In this document: positions 15,101 to 25,400 of the stretch, piece after piece | Numbering within the stretch: position 1 is the first letter of the stretch | Layout: every line of letters begins with the position of its first letter | Assembly: GCA_008921705.1 (NCBI GenBank) | Contig: VFFE01007084.1 | Location: 631,513 to 695,512 of the forward strand | Length of the DNA stretch: 64,000 bases | DNA from: Burhinus oedicnemus | Lineage: Eukaryota > Chordata > Aves > Charadriiformes > Burhinidae | Direction of reading: 5' to 3' | Program-made: the position numbers and the translations under genes | Notes under the pieces: model-generated | What the model was told of the DNA's origin: nothing | Databases searched by the model: none | What the model saw: only the letters and a program-made list of their open reading frames with translations

Positions 15101-16087
15101 ACGGCACTGGAGAAATTTATTATCCTATCCCTTAAATATACTGCCGTTACATGCTCCAAATCCAGCATATTTATATGTTGTAGATATGTTTAGCAAATTA
15201 TGAGGCATTGTAGAAATCATATTTATCCACGTAATCTTCGGTAATCATTGTTAAATGGGGACATGTGAAAGCTTTCTGTGGAGGAAAAAAAAAGTACTTC
15301 AGAATATCTGTGCTCCTGTGTATATAGGTATTTTGACTAGCTCAGTCCATGGAGGGAAGCGTTTCATGGAACAGCTAGGCAAGGACAGAAAACGACTGCT
15401 GAACACGAGATCCAGTGATGAAATTACCGCTTCCTTTCGAGTGATCGCTCATAAACCTCTTTCACTGGAACTGCGTATGCGTCTCTTGAGTTTTGGCCGG
15501 AATACTTGCTTTTCAGGCATGCTTATGCCTTTTACTCAGGAGATAAATGCTGGAGCATGGGCCTGTAGGTATTCCATCACATGCGTGCTGAGGACTGACT
15601 GGGTTGCTATAATATTAGTAATGTCTCTGCTACGTCATAGCCCATATGCGTATCGCACGATGGATGACCATAATATCGGAGGGATACCGGAAAGGTCTGG
15701 GAGTTTGACTGCTGGCTTTAAAGTAGTCGTGTCCAAATAATGGTTCACGGGCAGCACGTTGCCTCTGAGGTCCTTTGACATTGCTGGCAGCTACAAGGAA
15801 GTTAAAACATCACAGATGAGGCCAGCAGGGAGAGAAGCGTGTGATGCTGCTGTGTCATGTTTCTTGTTCAGTATTGTTGCCCACTGGCCAAAGGAGGAGG
15901 GGGGGGAACCGCTCTTAAACGCTTCTGAAGCGAAACAGATGCCATTCTCCAGTTTCAGCAGATTTAATACTATGACCCCGTTAGTTTTTGACATAGGCAC
16001 TTCAAAATATTTCCAGAGAAAAAATTGCTGCATGCATAGGGGTATTTTCCATCACAGTTATGCGCGTGGGTGTCCACGCTAAGCGTT
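9149..16087. other. Intronic sequence upstream of the ARSJ last exon
   Basis: About 7 kb without a recognised gene. An A-rich tract lies at 9435-9460, an 8-G run near 11004, and AT-rich stretches between 11.2 and 13.5 kb. The one unusual item is a 161-codon ATG-initiated open frame at 15255-15740, with the same frame open again to 16082, listed separately. Confidence 0.5.
15255..15740 (+). other. Unexplained 161-codon open frame in the intron
   Basis: An ATG-started open frame of 161 codons ends in TAA. After it, the same frame stays open to 16082, so about 275 codons hold a single internal stop. The translation matches no family I recognise, has no signal peptide or domain, and is rich in scattered Cys, Arg and Leu as chance frames are. 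It is followed within 400 bp by the ARSJ acceptor site in another frame. Most likely it is a chance frame, less likely an alternative first exon or a decayed exon. Confidence 0.12.
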
Positions 16088-16133
16088 TCTTTCCCCCCGC
16101 CCCACCTGATGCATGTCTCTTCCCTGCCCCCAG
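16088..16133 (+). promoter_or_regulatory. ARSJ: 3' splice site of the ARSJ terminal exon
   Basis: A pyrimidine-rich tract (TTTCTTTCCCCCCGCCCCACC, then CTCTTCCCTGCCCCCAG) leads to the AG at 16132-16133. Protein similarity to ARSJ starts exactly here: the G at 16134 completes a split lysine codon, and TAC CAG ATA follows as YQI. This fixes the exon start. The ATG at 16060, which would give a 491-codon frame, lies in the intron and is not a true start. Confidence 0.9.
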
Positions 16134-17535
16134 GTACCAGATACACACCGGCCTCCAGCACTCCATTATACGGCCAACCCAACCCAACTGCTTACCTCTG
16201 GATAACGTCACGCTACCTCAGAAGCTGAAGGAGGTTGGTTACTCGACGCACATGGTTGGCAAGTGGCACTTGGGGTTTTACCGCAGAGAATGCATGCCCA
16301 CGCAGAGAGGGTTTGACACTTTCTTCGGCTCACTCTTAGGCAGCGGCGACTATTACACTCACTTCAAATGTGACAGCCCTGGGATATGCGGCTATGACCT
16401 GTACGAGAATGACAACGCAGCTTGGGATCATGACAACGGCATCTACTCGACGCAGATGTACACGCAAAAAGTACAACAAATCTTAGCTTCTCATAACCCC
16501 AGGAAACCTATATTCTTATACATTGCTTACCAAGCTGTTCATTCGCCTCTTCAGGCACCGGGCAAGTATTTTGAACATTATCGATCGATAAATAACATCA
16601 ACAGGCGAAGATACGCTGCGATGCTAGCTTGTTTGGATGAAGCCATAAACAACGTAACCCTTGCTTTAAAGAAGTACGGTTACTATGAGAATAGCATCAT
16701 CATATATTCTTCGGATAATGGTGGGCAGCCAATGGCCGGCGGAAGTAACTGGCCTCTGCGAGGAAGCAAAGGGACCTATTGGGAAGGAGGTATCCGTGCT
16801 GTTGGGTTTGTCCATAGCCCCCTTCTGAAAAACAAAGGGTCTGTGTGTAAGGAGCTTGTGCACATCACAGACTGGTTCCCCACTTTGCTCACGCTGGCAG
16901 AAGGGCAGATCGATGAAGATATCCAGCTGGATGGCTATGATATCTGGGAAACCATTAGCGAAGGCAGACGTTCGCCACGGGTGGACATCTTACACAACAT
17001 TGACCCCATTTACACCAAAGCCAAAAACGGGTCCTGGGCAGCGGGCTACGGGATCTGGAACACCGCGATTCAGTCCGCCATCAGAGTGAATCATTGGAAA
17101 CTACTGACGGGAAATCCAGGATACAGCGACTGGGTACCTCCGCAGGCCTTCAGTAACGCGGGCCCCAACCGCTGGCACAATGAACGCGTTTCTTGGTCAG
17201 CTGGGAAAACAGTGTGGCTTTTCAACATAACCGCTGATCCGTATGAACGAGTGGACCTCTCCGCAAAGTATCCGGATGTAGTGAAGCAGTTGTTGCGGAG
17301 GCTTTCACAGTTCAATAAGACGGCGGTTCCCGTTCGGTACCCACCTAAGGACCCTCGGAGTAACCCGAAGCTGAACGGAGGAGTCTGGGGTCCGTGGTTT
17401 AAGGAGGACGAAAAGAAAAAGAAATCAGATAAAAGTAAAGGTGCGAATAAGCAAAAGAAGAATAAGAACAAGAAAAAAGCAAATCGGAAAAAAGGGCAAT
17501 CGTTACATTGCCGTTCACGTCTTGCTGGTGGATAG
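16134..17535 (+). CDS. ARSJ: Arylsulfatase J, terminal coding exon (partial gene)
   Basis: This exon encodes the C-terminal 466 residues of ARSJ, a type I sulfatase of the ARSB/ARSI/ARSJ branch that is expected to be secreted or lumenal and to cleave sulfate esters; its natural substrate is not established. Exon residues 35-47 read [13 protein letters not shown], the second sulfatase signature, with the active-site Lys43 and His45. His136 (in AVHSPL), Asp194-Asn195 (in SSDNGG) and Lys212 (in [10 protein letters not shown]) match the remaining catalytic and metal-binding positions of ARSB. N-glycosylation sequons include NVT (twice), NGS, NIT and NKT. Residues 423-466 form a very lysine-rich tail, as in other ARSJ proteins, whereas ARSI ends differently. 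The TAG stop is at 17533-17535. The frame is intact. The formylglycine cysteine (CTPSR) and signal peptide belong to an upstream exon outside this window. The GSGDYYTH and [10 protein letters not shown] segments favour ARSJ over ARSI. Confidence 0.97.
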
Positions 17536-18750
17536 ACTCTAAGCACGCTCTTTTGCCAAGTCTAAGTCAGCTTGGCCCGACTTTCTTGAACTTCTGACAG
17601 AATATACTAGAAATGCTAGCTCTGCACTATGGATGAAAGTTGTCATCTTTTAATTTTTTCTCTGATTTCACCAGCACAAGATATCTCCACACTCTGCCTT
17701 GAGTGTACGTAAACGACCACATGACAAACTTTCTCCTCTACAGGATGAATGGTGCTCACCCATCACAGCTACATTCCAGATAACAGCGGCAATAACACCT
17801 AATTTCAGTAAACTTACTTTTGGTAGACAAATGGTGATTCCTTGCCTACATTAGCTGGAATATTTGGAGACTATGGAGATGTTAATGCCAGATGTTCTCA
17901 AACTGACCGATGATTCATAGAAAGAAAAAACAAAACTTGAGAACATCTGTGGGTCAGAAAGTGTTAGTCACCAACCTGTGACGTTTTTTGATACAACACA
18001 GCAAAACCATGAAGCCATCGGAGTAACTTTCTAGAGGTGCTGGGGAAGGGGGGCATGATAGGAGGAAAGCTGCTTTGAATTAGATTTTGTCTGTCTTCCA
18101 TAAATCAGAAGTATTTCCTAGATGTGCTAAGCTCCCCCCATTTGCAGTAGAACCAGAAGGTTGTTACTCAACACACATGAACAGCTAGCACACGCCATGC
18201 ATAATTTATTATAGGCATAGACAAAAACACGTCACCAAAGTGAATGTAATATTTAAACACTTTAAGATAACTATACAACAATATGTAAAAGACATAATTT
18301 ATTTTACAGCACAATACTTATTTCTCTTCCATTAAAACTTTAATTACTGGGTGATGCAAGGTACCCCTTTGGGTGCTAGGGTTGTTTGGTTTTGGTTTTT
18401 TTTTTTCCTTTGATTTTTTAATTTTATTTCCACTCTATCATTCAGAGTTTTATTTAACAGATCCATATCTTCAGAGTACTGTAAAACAAGAAAATACTGT
18501 ATACACTGCCAGGATGAGAGAGGAGAATGATTCAGGTGCGTCATTTTGTTATGTATTTGCCTCCAATTATTTTGAATGTAACAAAGTGATTATTTAATTT
18601 AGTAGTCACATGAATATTGTTCAGTTTCTGTACAGAAGCTAGGCCATCTTTATGTTTGGGGGGAAAATTCTACTTTAAACTGTTTATTTATGTATCTATT
18701 AAAATAGTTTATTTTTATGGCATTCATAAAAGTAGCCTGCCTCTTTTTTT
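17536..18750 (+). other. ARSJ: Probable ARSJ 3' UTR
   Basis: The sequence after the stop becomes steadily more AT-rich and has no competing gene. Candidate polyadenylation hexamers ATTAAA (18698-18703) and CATAAA (18725-18730) are followed by a T-rich element (CTCTTTTTTTGC) and a GT-rich segment, the usual arrangement of a cleavage site near 18745. The end is inferred, and a longer form reaching 20.1 kb is possible. Confidence 0.45.
18698..18730 (+). promoter_or_regulatory. Candidate polyadenylation signals for ARSJ
   Basis: ATTAAA at 18698 and CATAAA at 18725, with a T-run starting about 15 bp after the second. These are variant hexamers, so the call rests on spacing and on lying about 1.2 kb beyond the stop codon. 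Confidence 0.35.
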
Positions 18751-21700
18751 GCATCAAAGATAGCGATTCTGTCCTTGTTTATTTTAAATGAACTCAGTGA
18801 GCTTTTTTTATTGCTATTATTTTGGGGGCAGGGATGATTTTATGACATTTTGCTTCTGAAACAGAACTTCTTCCAATATGTATGTAATTTGAGACACGGT
18901 TCAAACTTTGCCCTTTTCCAAGGTGTCTGCATGAATGATTAATGGATGTACTGACGGCATATTCTTGGTGATCTGTGATAACTGATACAATACATATGCA
19001 CATATAAGTTTCAAGATGAAGTATATTAAGTAAAATTGATGATTCATTTGTTAAATAGCTATAACATATTTTGGTAAAATTCAAAATAAGCGTGCTTTTC
19101 AACTACATCTCACTTGACTCAGAAATCACATTTATATAAATGGATTACAGTTGAAAAATTAAACATTCGTAAAATCAGTGCACACTAAAATCTGAATCAA
19201 GTCCAATGCTCCAACACCCCCGACCTTTTTTGAAAAGAAACTAACTGCAGAGATATACTGCCAAAACCTAGCAAATTTCATATTTGCAGCTATAAAGTAG
19301 AATAAAGCCGTCATTAATGAACACTTAGAAACAAGTGAGTCATATTTTAGAGTTACTTTTGTAATGAATATACTGGGGAGAAGACAGAAATGGACTTCTT
19401 GGATAGTTACGTATAAATAATAATTATAAAAGGATGATGTGTATCTGCATAAGTGTTTAATATTCTCACTGTTATTTTTCACATTGTGTGGTCCTTAAGA
19501 GGACTAATTAATTTTCTTAGAAATCTGTCTAGCTTTACTTAAGATCCAGATTATTCAATGAGTAATCAGGAACTGAAATGTTCTCTAATTTCTCACTTTT
19601 TTTTTTTAAATTGTACCATTAATGACCTTAAAAGAAATGATAATAACATCTTGAGGTATTATACTCCAAAATGCGATGTATAAAATTAATGTCTTTGAGA
19701 AAATACACGTCTTTTTTTTGGTCTTTGAGAAGAAGTGAGACTTTTTAAGTTAGTCTGGATCAGCTATCAATACAAATTGGTCAAATGTAGAAATGATGAC
19801 TTTTGATGATGTACCTTTTCTAGGTTGGGAAAGAATCTATATTTCAGCATTAAATGTTTGGAGAGAGGTGAAGGAAGCAGGAACTGATTTTGAAACATTG
19901 TACCATCTAGTTCACAACTTAACGCATAAATCATGACGTTTATGTTTGAAATACCCCTGTGTTGCAGGCTGACGTCAACATTAGAAAGGAATGGTAACGT
20001 TTCTGACTTTCCAAGGTGATTTAAAAAAGGCCAAAATTAGATGTGTAAGCTAAACTATACATAAAGAAGGACTAAGATATTTTAATTTATTTCAGCATAA
20101 CAGAAACAAGGCACTGTAATAAAATGTTATCCTCATAGAATCAATGATCGTCCTTTTCCATGAAAGTTTTATGATTGCTTTGGCTTTTATTGGACTGAAG
20201 CAACCCAACAGCATTATTCTCCGACAACATTTTGTTCTGTAATTATTTATATCTGTTCTCTCGCAGGCAAAGTGGGAGTCCTTGAAAGCAATCGGTGCAA
20301 AGCAGAACAGTGGATCAGTTCTTGCATGCCTGCATATTAAATAAGTGTGCCACAGGAGTAAGCGGTTGTAGAGAATACCATGGGATTATGTTTTCTAAGG
20401 CTGCACTGGCTCTTAGTTGGGCTGATGCCCTTGAAATTGATACTCTGGTCTGGTATAGGGCAAAGGTTGGATTTAGAGCGAGTGAGAAAATACCCGCAAT
20501 TTGGAAGCCTTCCCGAATCTTTTGCTGAAAAAGATCCTGATGTGAAAATACGGTGTTACAGTTTTCCTGTCTGCTCTCATGCGGTACTCCTTCTTTCACT
20601 CCAGCAATACAATGGTCTCTAGTTTTTGGTGATGCCGTACAGCTCTCAAACCTGCCTTTCTGTTTACAGAGTTGTAAGTAGTTCACACACTCTCGCAGCA
20701 GGATTTCACAGGTTATTTATGGCTCAGAATGTGTTACGTGCCCAGTCTCAGGGAAGGTGTGACAGGTAAATGCTGCAAACAGTTGAAAAAAAGGCTACTA
20801 GCCGTACTGGAACCCCAGTCTGGTACTCCGAAGGAAAACCAACATCCCTCCTAGCTGCTGGGCAGACATAGCGAGGGAGTTACCGCTTTCCTCGGGCTGA
20901 TATATTTGTGCAAAAGCACTCTGAAAACCAGTTGATATTTGGTCTAAGTCAGTAACTGGTCTCCCTACCCCCATTTTTAAGAGATCTAAAAAAAGACTGG
21001 GTGGGGGGCGGAAAGGTGGGAAGGATTTACTAATAATTTTTAAGTGGTCTCAAGCCTTCTATTCTCCACGTGCTATACGGGTACAAGAAAGAGGCAGGTC
21101 TGATAGCGCTCTTAGTGCCATCCACACCTTTGGGAGGACCAGCCTGAGCAGGGAGACAATATTTCTTCCTTTTCCATGTGTTGTTGGTAGCTGTGATCCT
21201 GGATCATCATTTCTACACCAAGACAACCTGAAGAATGAGAAGGTTAACTGCAGGGAAGAGAGGAAGAAAGAAAAACTTGAGAAAGAAAGAAAGAAAAAAA
21301 AAAAACCAAACAAACAACAAACTAGATGCAAGAAAGCCTTGCCTTGTGATCCGTGCTCCCTGAACATAGTATATCATGCTGAATTGCTTTCTAAAATGTT
21401 GTAAGTCTGAAGAATATTTGTATTGCCCTTTTCAGGTTTTCTCCGTTTTATTCTAAAGCTCTTTGAATGACTCTTCTAATGGTTAGATAATTTTATCATG
21501 TTAATTTTTTTTTATTATTATTGTTGTTGTTGCATTGTTGTTATTTAGTTTGACATAAAGTTGGAGACAAAACACTATCCTGGCTACAGGTAAAGACCGG
21601 GGGAAGGAAGTGCCAAGAACAGTAAGTAAATCTCAAATGGCAGTCCTTACGTATGGCTCGTGTTGTGAGATGTGAGGGGAAGGTCCATGCGGTGGTGAAA

Positions 21701-22411
21701 TTCAGTCATGGAATATGAGTTATCATAACTGACGGAGTCATTAGTGTCTGAAGACATCCAAAAGGTTCCTCTATCTGCTGGGACACGAGGCTTTTTGGAA
21801 AGTGAATTAGGCCATTAAACCCAGCAACTTTCTCTTTCTCCCTGGAAGTAATGGGTGCTGATTGGATTTCAAACTGATGAAAGAGCGCTCATGTTTCCAT
21901 CTGCGCAGGATGGTACATAATGGGTTATCTGAGTTATCGTCTAGACAACATTGGAACTTCGGGTTTTGTGATCCCACTGCACAGAATAAGCTGCTTTTTC
22001 TTTCTCGGTGTTTCATGTCCTGCACGTTCAGCGACCAACACTCACACTTTTACACCGCCATCCACATTTTGAAAGTTGCCTTTTTTAAAGAGCATTAGCT
22101 TTCTGCAAGTGAGACAGCACCAAAAGTTAGAACATACGAGGTCAGATACTGGGCCATTTAGGGAATAAACTAGGAATGGGCTTGCTCTTAAAATTTATTT
22201 CAATTGAAGGAGCTTCAGATTTGGTTGAGGGCAAAGAATAAGAGTAGTTTCCACAATGCAGTTCGACAAAAGAAATTAGTATGTCTGAACTCTCCTTAAA
22301 CTACAAGGATATGCTGAGTTCCTCCCAGTGGCATTCTTAAGGGCAAATGGGGGTGCTGGATCTGCTCAGAAAATCTCTGAAGAAAGAAAGGAAAAAAAAA
22401 AAAAAAAAAAA
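18751..22411. other. AT-rich region downstream of ARSJ
   Basis: No gene is recognised. A canonical AATAAA at 20118-20123 could end a longer ARSJ transcript. Low-complexity tracts are a GAAA repeat with A-run (21281-21305) and a T-run with ATT/GTT repeats (21504-21546). A 20-bp A-run at 22392-22411 borders the assembly gap. Open frames are at most 123 codons. Confidence 0.45.
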
Positions 22412-22461
22412 NNNNNNNNNNNNNNNNNNNNNNNNNNNNNNNNNNNNNNNNNNNNNNNNNN
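22412..22461. other. Assembly gap (50 N)
   Basis: Fifty unknown bases sit between an A-run and the 3' part of an ERV LTR. A round number such as 50 is normally a placeholder, so the true missing length may be very different. The 5' part of the adjoining LTR must lie in it. Confidence 0.98.
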
Positions 22462-22613
22462 GGCTTTGTATATTTCATTTCCTACTAAACACTTAAGTCT
22501 CTCTTTTTCTCTCTTTTCTTTCCCCTCTCTTTCCTGTCTCCTGAGCGGAGCAGGAGAGAGAGAGAGCATCTGTCGTTCCATCGGATTGGGCCAATCTGGC
22601 CCAAACCACGACA
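22462..22613 (+). mobile_element. ERV LTR, 3' part only (cut by assembly gap)
   Basis: About 150 bp matching the 3' end of the complete LTR at 30461-31195. Shared blocks are CTTAAGTCTCTCTTTTTCTC, GCGGAGCAGGAGAGAGAGAG, and the final TTGGGCCAATCTGGCCCAAA followed by CCACGACA. No tRNA primer-binding TGG follows the CA end, so this is a solo or 3' LTR. Whether internal ERV sequence lies to the left is hidden by the gap. No coding sequence is visible. Confidence 0.85.
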
Positions 22614-24732
22614 CCCACCTCTCCGCTCGTGGTCGCCTCCCCGCAGCCGGGTCACAGAAGTGGACGTGAACCCGTTCCTCAAGCACGGCAGCTCACAGCC
22701 CGGCGTGTTAACGTCAACCAACGTTGATGTTGGTTAATGCACCCGACTGGGAATTACAGCAGCCGAATGCTGACCCGATCTTGCTGACTCTGTGAGAAAA
22801 CTGAGGGGGGAAGAAATTCTTACTGCTTCTGTTATCTCCTTCCTTATAGGTTATAGAGGTTTCTCATCTTTTCCCACTAGGATTTTTTGCTGACAGGCAC
22901 CATCATTCTCAAACCTGTAACTAAGCAGGAATTGTGTTTTGTCCTGGGTTTGTACTGGAGCATTGTGTCATACTAACGCAGAATTTTATAGGCTGGGGTT
23001 TAGCAGAACAGGGCAAGTGAGGGCAAAAGAACAAAAAATAAATAGTGATTCTTGAGCATGCAAGTGAAAAGTTCATGCTAGAGTCACAGCTTTTAAAAAT
23101 CATACTTGAGAAATAGGGAAGCACACCGCACCCACAGCAGGAATAGAAGACCATGGAAAGAGCTGTGCGGTGTGATGGGAAATAAGGCTAATGAGGAGAC
23201 CGGGCAGCACTCTACCTCTGAACTGCACACTGGACAAGTCATTTGGTCATCCAGTTCTGTTGCCACCAACCCTGTTGGCAAAATTTTTAGAGTACTTGAA
23301 TATATGAAACCCGAACTAAAATGCTAACTGAAGTGGATTTTACCCCTGTAACAGCTTACCAAAAACATTTTGCGTGGGTCTTAAAAAGAAACCACGCACT
23401 CAACATGTTACTTGGTATCTCTGCATGAGAGACAGCGTGTAGCCAAGCAAAACCACATTCCCCTACTTTTCAAGTCTCTTAAAGATTTTATTGCCCATTA
23501 AATATTTGTTTGCTCAGCCTGAAGTTGAAACCACAGCGCTGTAAACGTTGTTAACAAATGCTATTTGAGGTTTTCACTGAAACCTCACTCAACTGTGAGA
23601 TTTGTTGGACTTTCTCAGAGAATCAGCCAGGAGTCTAAGCTCAAAAACAACCTTGGGTGATGACAGAGCGCAAGTATCATGCTGCTGGAGCTGAAAAGCC
23701 GTGCAGGCTTCTCCCTTGCGGAGGGAGGTGGGGAGTGGCCCCCACCCGGGGTGTCACCCTGGCTCCACTTCTCCTGGGTGAGTCCCACGCCTGGGACTCT
23801 GCATGGTGAGCACAGGGTGCAAGAAGAAGCATTCACGGCTTTTTTTGCCGTTTGAAAAGAAGCAAAGTCTTCTATTCAGAGCCTCCTGACATCCATGGGA
23901 TTGGAAAATCAGGTTTTTTGTCCTTAGAAATGTGCTTTTTGGATTTTTTTGAGATACAAATGGACAAAACAATTGAATTCATTTAAAAATGATCTGGTAA
24001 AGCAGCTTCTTTTCTTTTTTTTTTTTTTAAAGTTTAAAAAAAAAAAAAAAAGTCAAGTTTTGGACTGTCCTGGAAAAAAGATTTGATGTTTTCTCACTGT
24101 GGTTCCATTCTTTGTCTCAACTTCTACAGCCATTTTCTAAAAGCCCTCTGTGCAAAACAAGATGAAAATATATAAAATAAAGAGGATACGAATAAACTCT
24201 CTAATTATATTTTATGTCCCAAAATACACTAACAGCAGCTATGCCTATAATGTCCAATTCAGGAAAAAGATGGATGTCCTCCTCTAAGGAGTAAATTTTC
24301 AAAAGTCACTTTTTCACAGTTCCTGATTCCAGAGGGTAGGCACTGCTTAACTCACACTTATTTAAATCAGGTGCATTTATTCAGATATAGCCTTCAGAGT
24401 AGCACGCACAACTGAAGTGTTTTAACGTTTGCATTTTCCCAGCAGAACATGTTGAAGATCATGTGGGTGAGTAACCAATGCCGTAAAATCGCTACTCCAT
24501 TTCCATCGCTACGGACAGATCCTCAGTCTGATTTTCCCTGGTTCTGAGTGCGACATGCTGGTTTATCGCTGCTGAGCGGCGACATTCGTTCCCCCTCACT
24601 GAAATGCTGCTGTGATAGACGTAGCCAGTTATTTCTTCCACTCTTTGCCTTCGCTGTGCACACTCTTGGTTTTGAGCAGTTTCTGTACGTTTGCTACATC
24701 TTCCCACACAGTCTGCAGTGCAGGATGTTCTT
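22614..24732. other. Intergenic sequence, no gene seen
   Basis: Just after the LTR is a locally GC- and CpG-rich segment (22614-22740) ending in an imperfect palindrome (22708-22737). Further on, 24015-24051 is a T-run followed by an A-run that could fold back. Open frames do not exceed 78 codons and resemble nothing I know. Confidence 0.45.
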
Positions 24733-24786
24733 TCTATCCCTGTTTTACAGACAGAAAATAAGACCTAGGTTGTTCCAAGGTGACAG
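24733..24786 (-). mobile_element. MIR-like SINE relic, first half (split by CR1)
   Basis: TATCCCTGTTTTACAGACAG followed by GTTGTTCCAAGGTGACAG corresponds to the inverted MIR/CORE-SINE stretch that usually reads CCCTATTTTACAGATGAGG to CCCAAGGTCACACAG. The match breaks where the CR1 begins and appears to resume after it at 25313. Divergence is high, as expected for an amniote-age element. Confidence 0.55.
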
Positions 24787-25312
24787 CCCTGGTGAGGCTG
24801 CATCTGGAGTCCTGTGTCCAGTTCTGGGCTCCCCAGTTCAAGGACAGGGAACTGCTGGAGAGGGGACAGCTGAGGGCTACAAAGATGATCAGGGGACTGG
24901 AACATCTTTCTTATGAGGAAAGGCTGAGGGACTTGGGTCTTTTTAGTCTGGAGAAGAGAAGACTGAGAGGGGGGGATCTCATCAATGCTTACAAATACTT
25001 CAAGGAAGGGTGCCAGGAGGGTGAGACCGGTCTTTTTTCAGTGGTGCCCAGTGATAGGACAAGAGGTAACGGGCACACACTGGAACACAGGCAGTTCCAT
25101 CTGAACGTGAGGAGGAACTTGTTGACTTTGAGGGTGGCAGAGCACTGGAAGAGGCTGCCCAGAGAGGTGGTGGAGTCTCCAACTGGAGACGTTCCAAACC
25201 TGCCTGGACACCACCCTGTGCAACCTGCTCTGGGTGACCCTGCTCTGGCAGGGGGGTTGGAGGAGATGATCTCCAGAGGTCCCTTCCAACCCCTGTGACT
25301 CTGTGATTCTGC
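24787..25312 (+). mobile_element. CR1 LINE, 5'-truncated (about 525 bp)
   Basis: Covers the final third of CR1 ORF2 and the 3' UTR. One frame reads through most of it ([14 protein letters not shown], then [18 protein letters not shown] and [12 protein letters not shown]), the C-terminal region after the reverse transcriptase domain. It ends with GTGACTCTGTGATTCTG. GACAG occurs on both sides (24782-24786 and 25313-25317) and may be a target-site duplication. The long readable frame suggests a comparatively young copy. Confidence 0.96.
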
Positions 25313-25400
25313 GACAGAGGAAGTTATTGGTGAGGGCTGGCAAAACCCCGCATGTCCTGAATTGGAGTCTAATGTTTAAACTCTAAGGCCATCATTCCTC
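25313..25400 (-). mobile_element. MIR-like SINE relic, second half
   Basis: The segment starting GAAGTTATTGGTGAGGGCTGG and continuing through AATTGGAGTCTAATG and CTCTAAGGCCATCATTCCTC follows the order of an inverted MIR-type SINE: the GTGGCAGAGCTGGGA, GAACCCAGGTCC, GACTC and ACCACTAGACCA blocks. With 24733-24786 it forms one element interrupted by the CR1. Confidence 0.5.

Noticed and set aside
16060..16133. ATG-extended 491-codon reading of the ARSJ exon
   Set aside because: The extra 25 codons are intronic: similarity to ARSJ begins exactly after the splice acceptor AG at 16132-16133.
17091..17546. 151-codon minus-strand open frame
   Set aside because: It is the shadow of the ARSJ exon. 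Its Phe/Leu-rich part mirrors the lysine-rich tail.
22614..22640. Internal ERV region with a primer-binding site after the truncated LTR
   Set aside because: The bases after the CA terminus do not begin with a tRNA-complementary TGG block.
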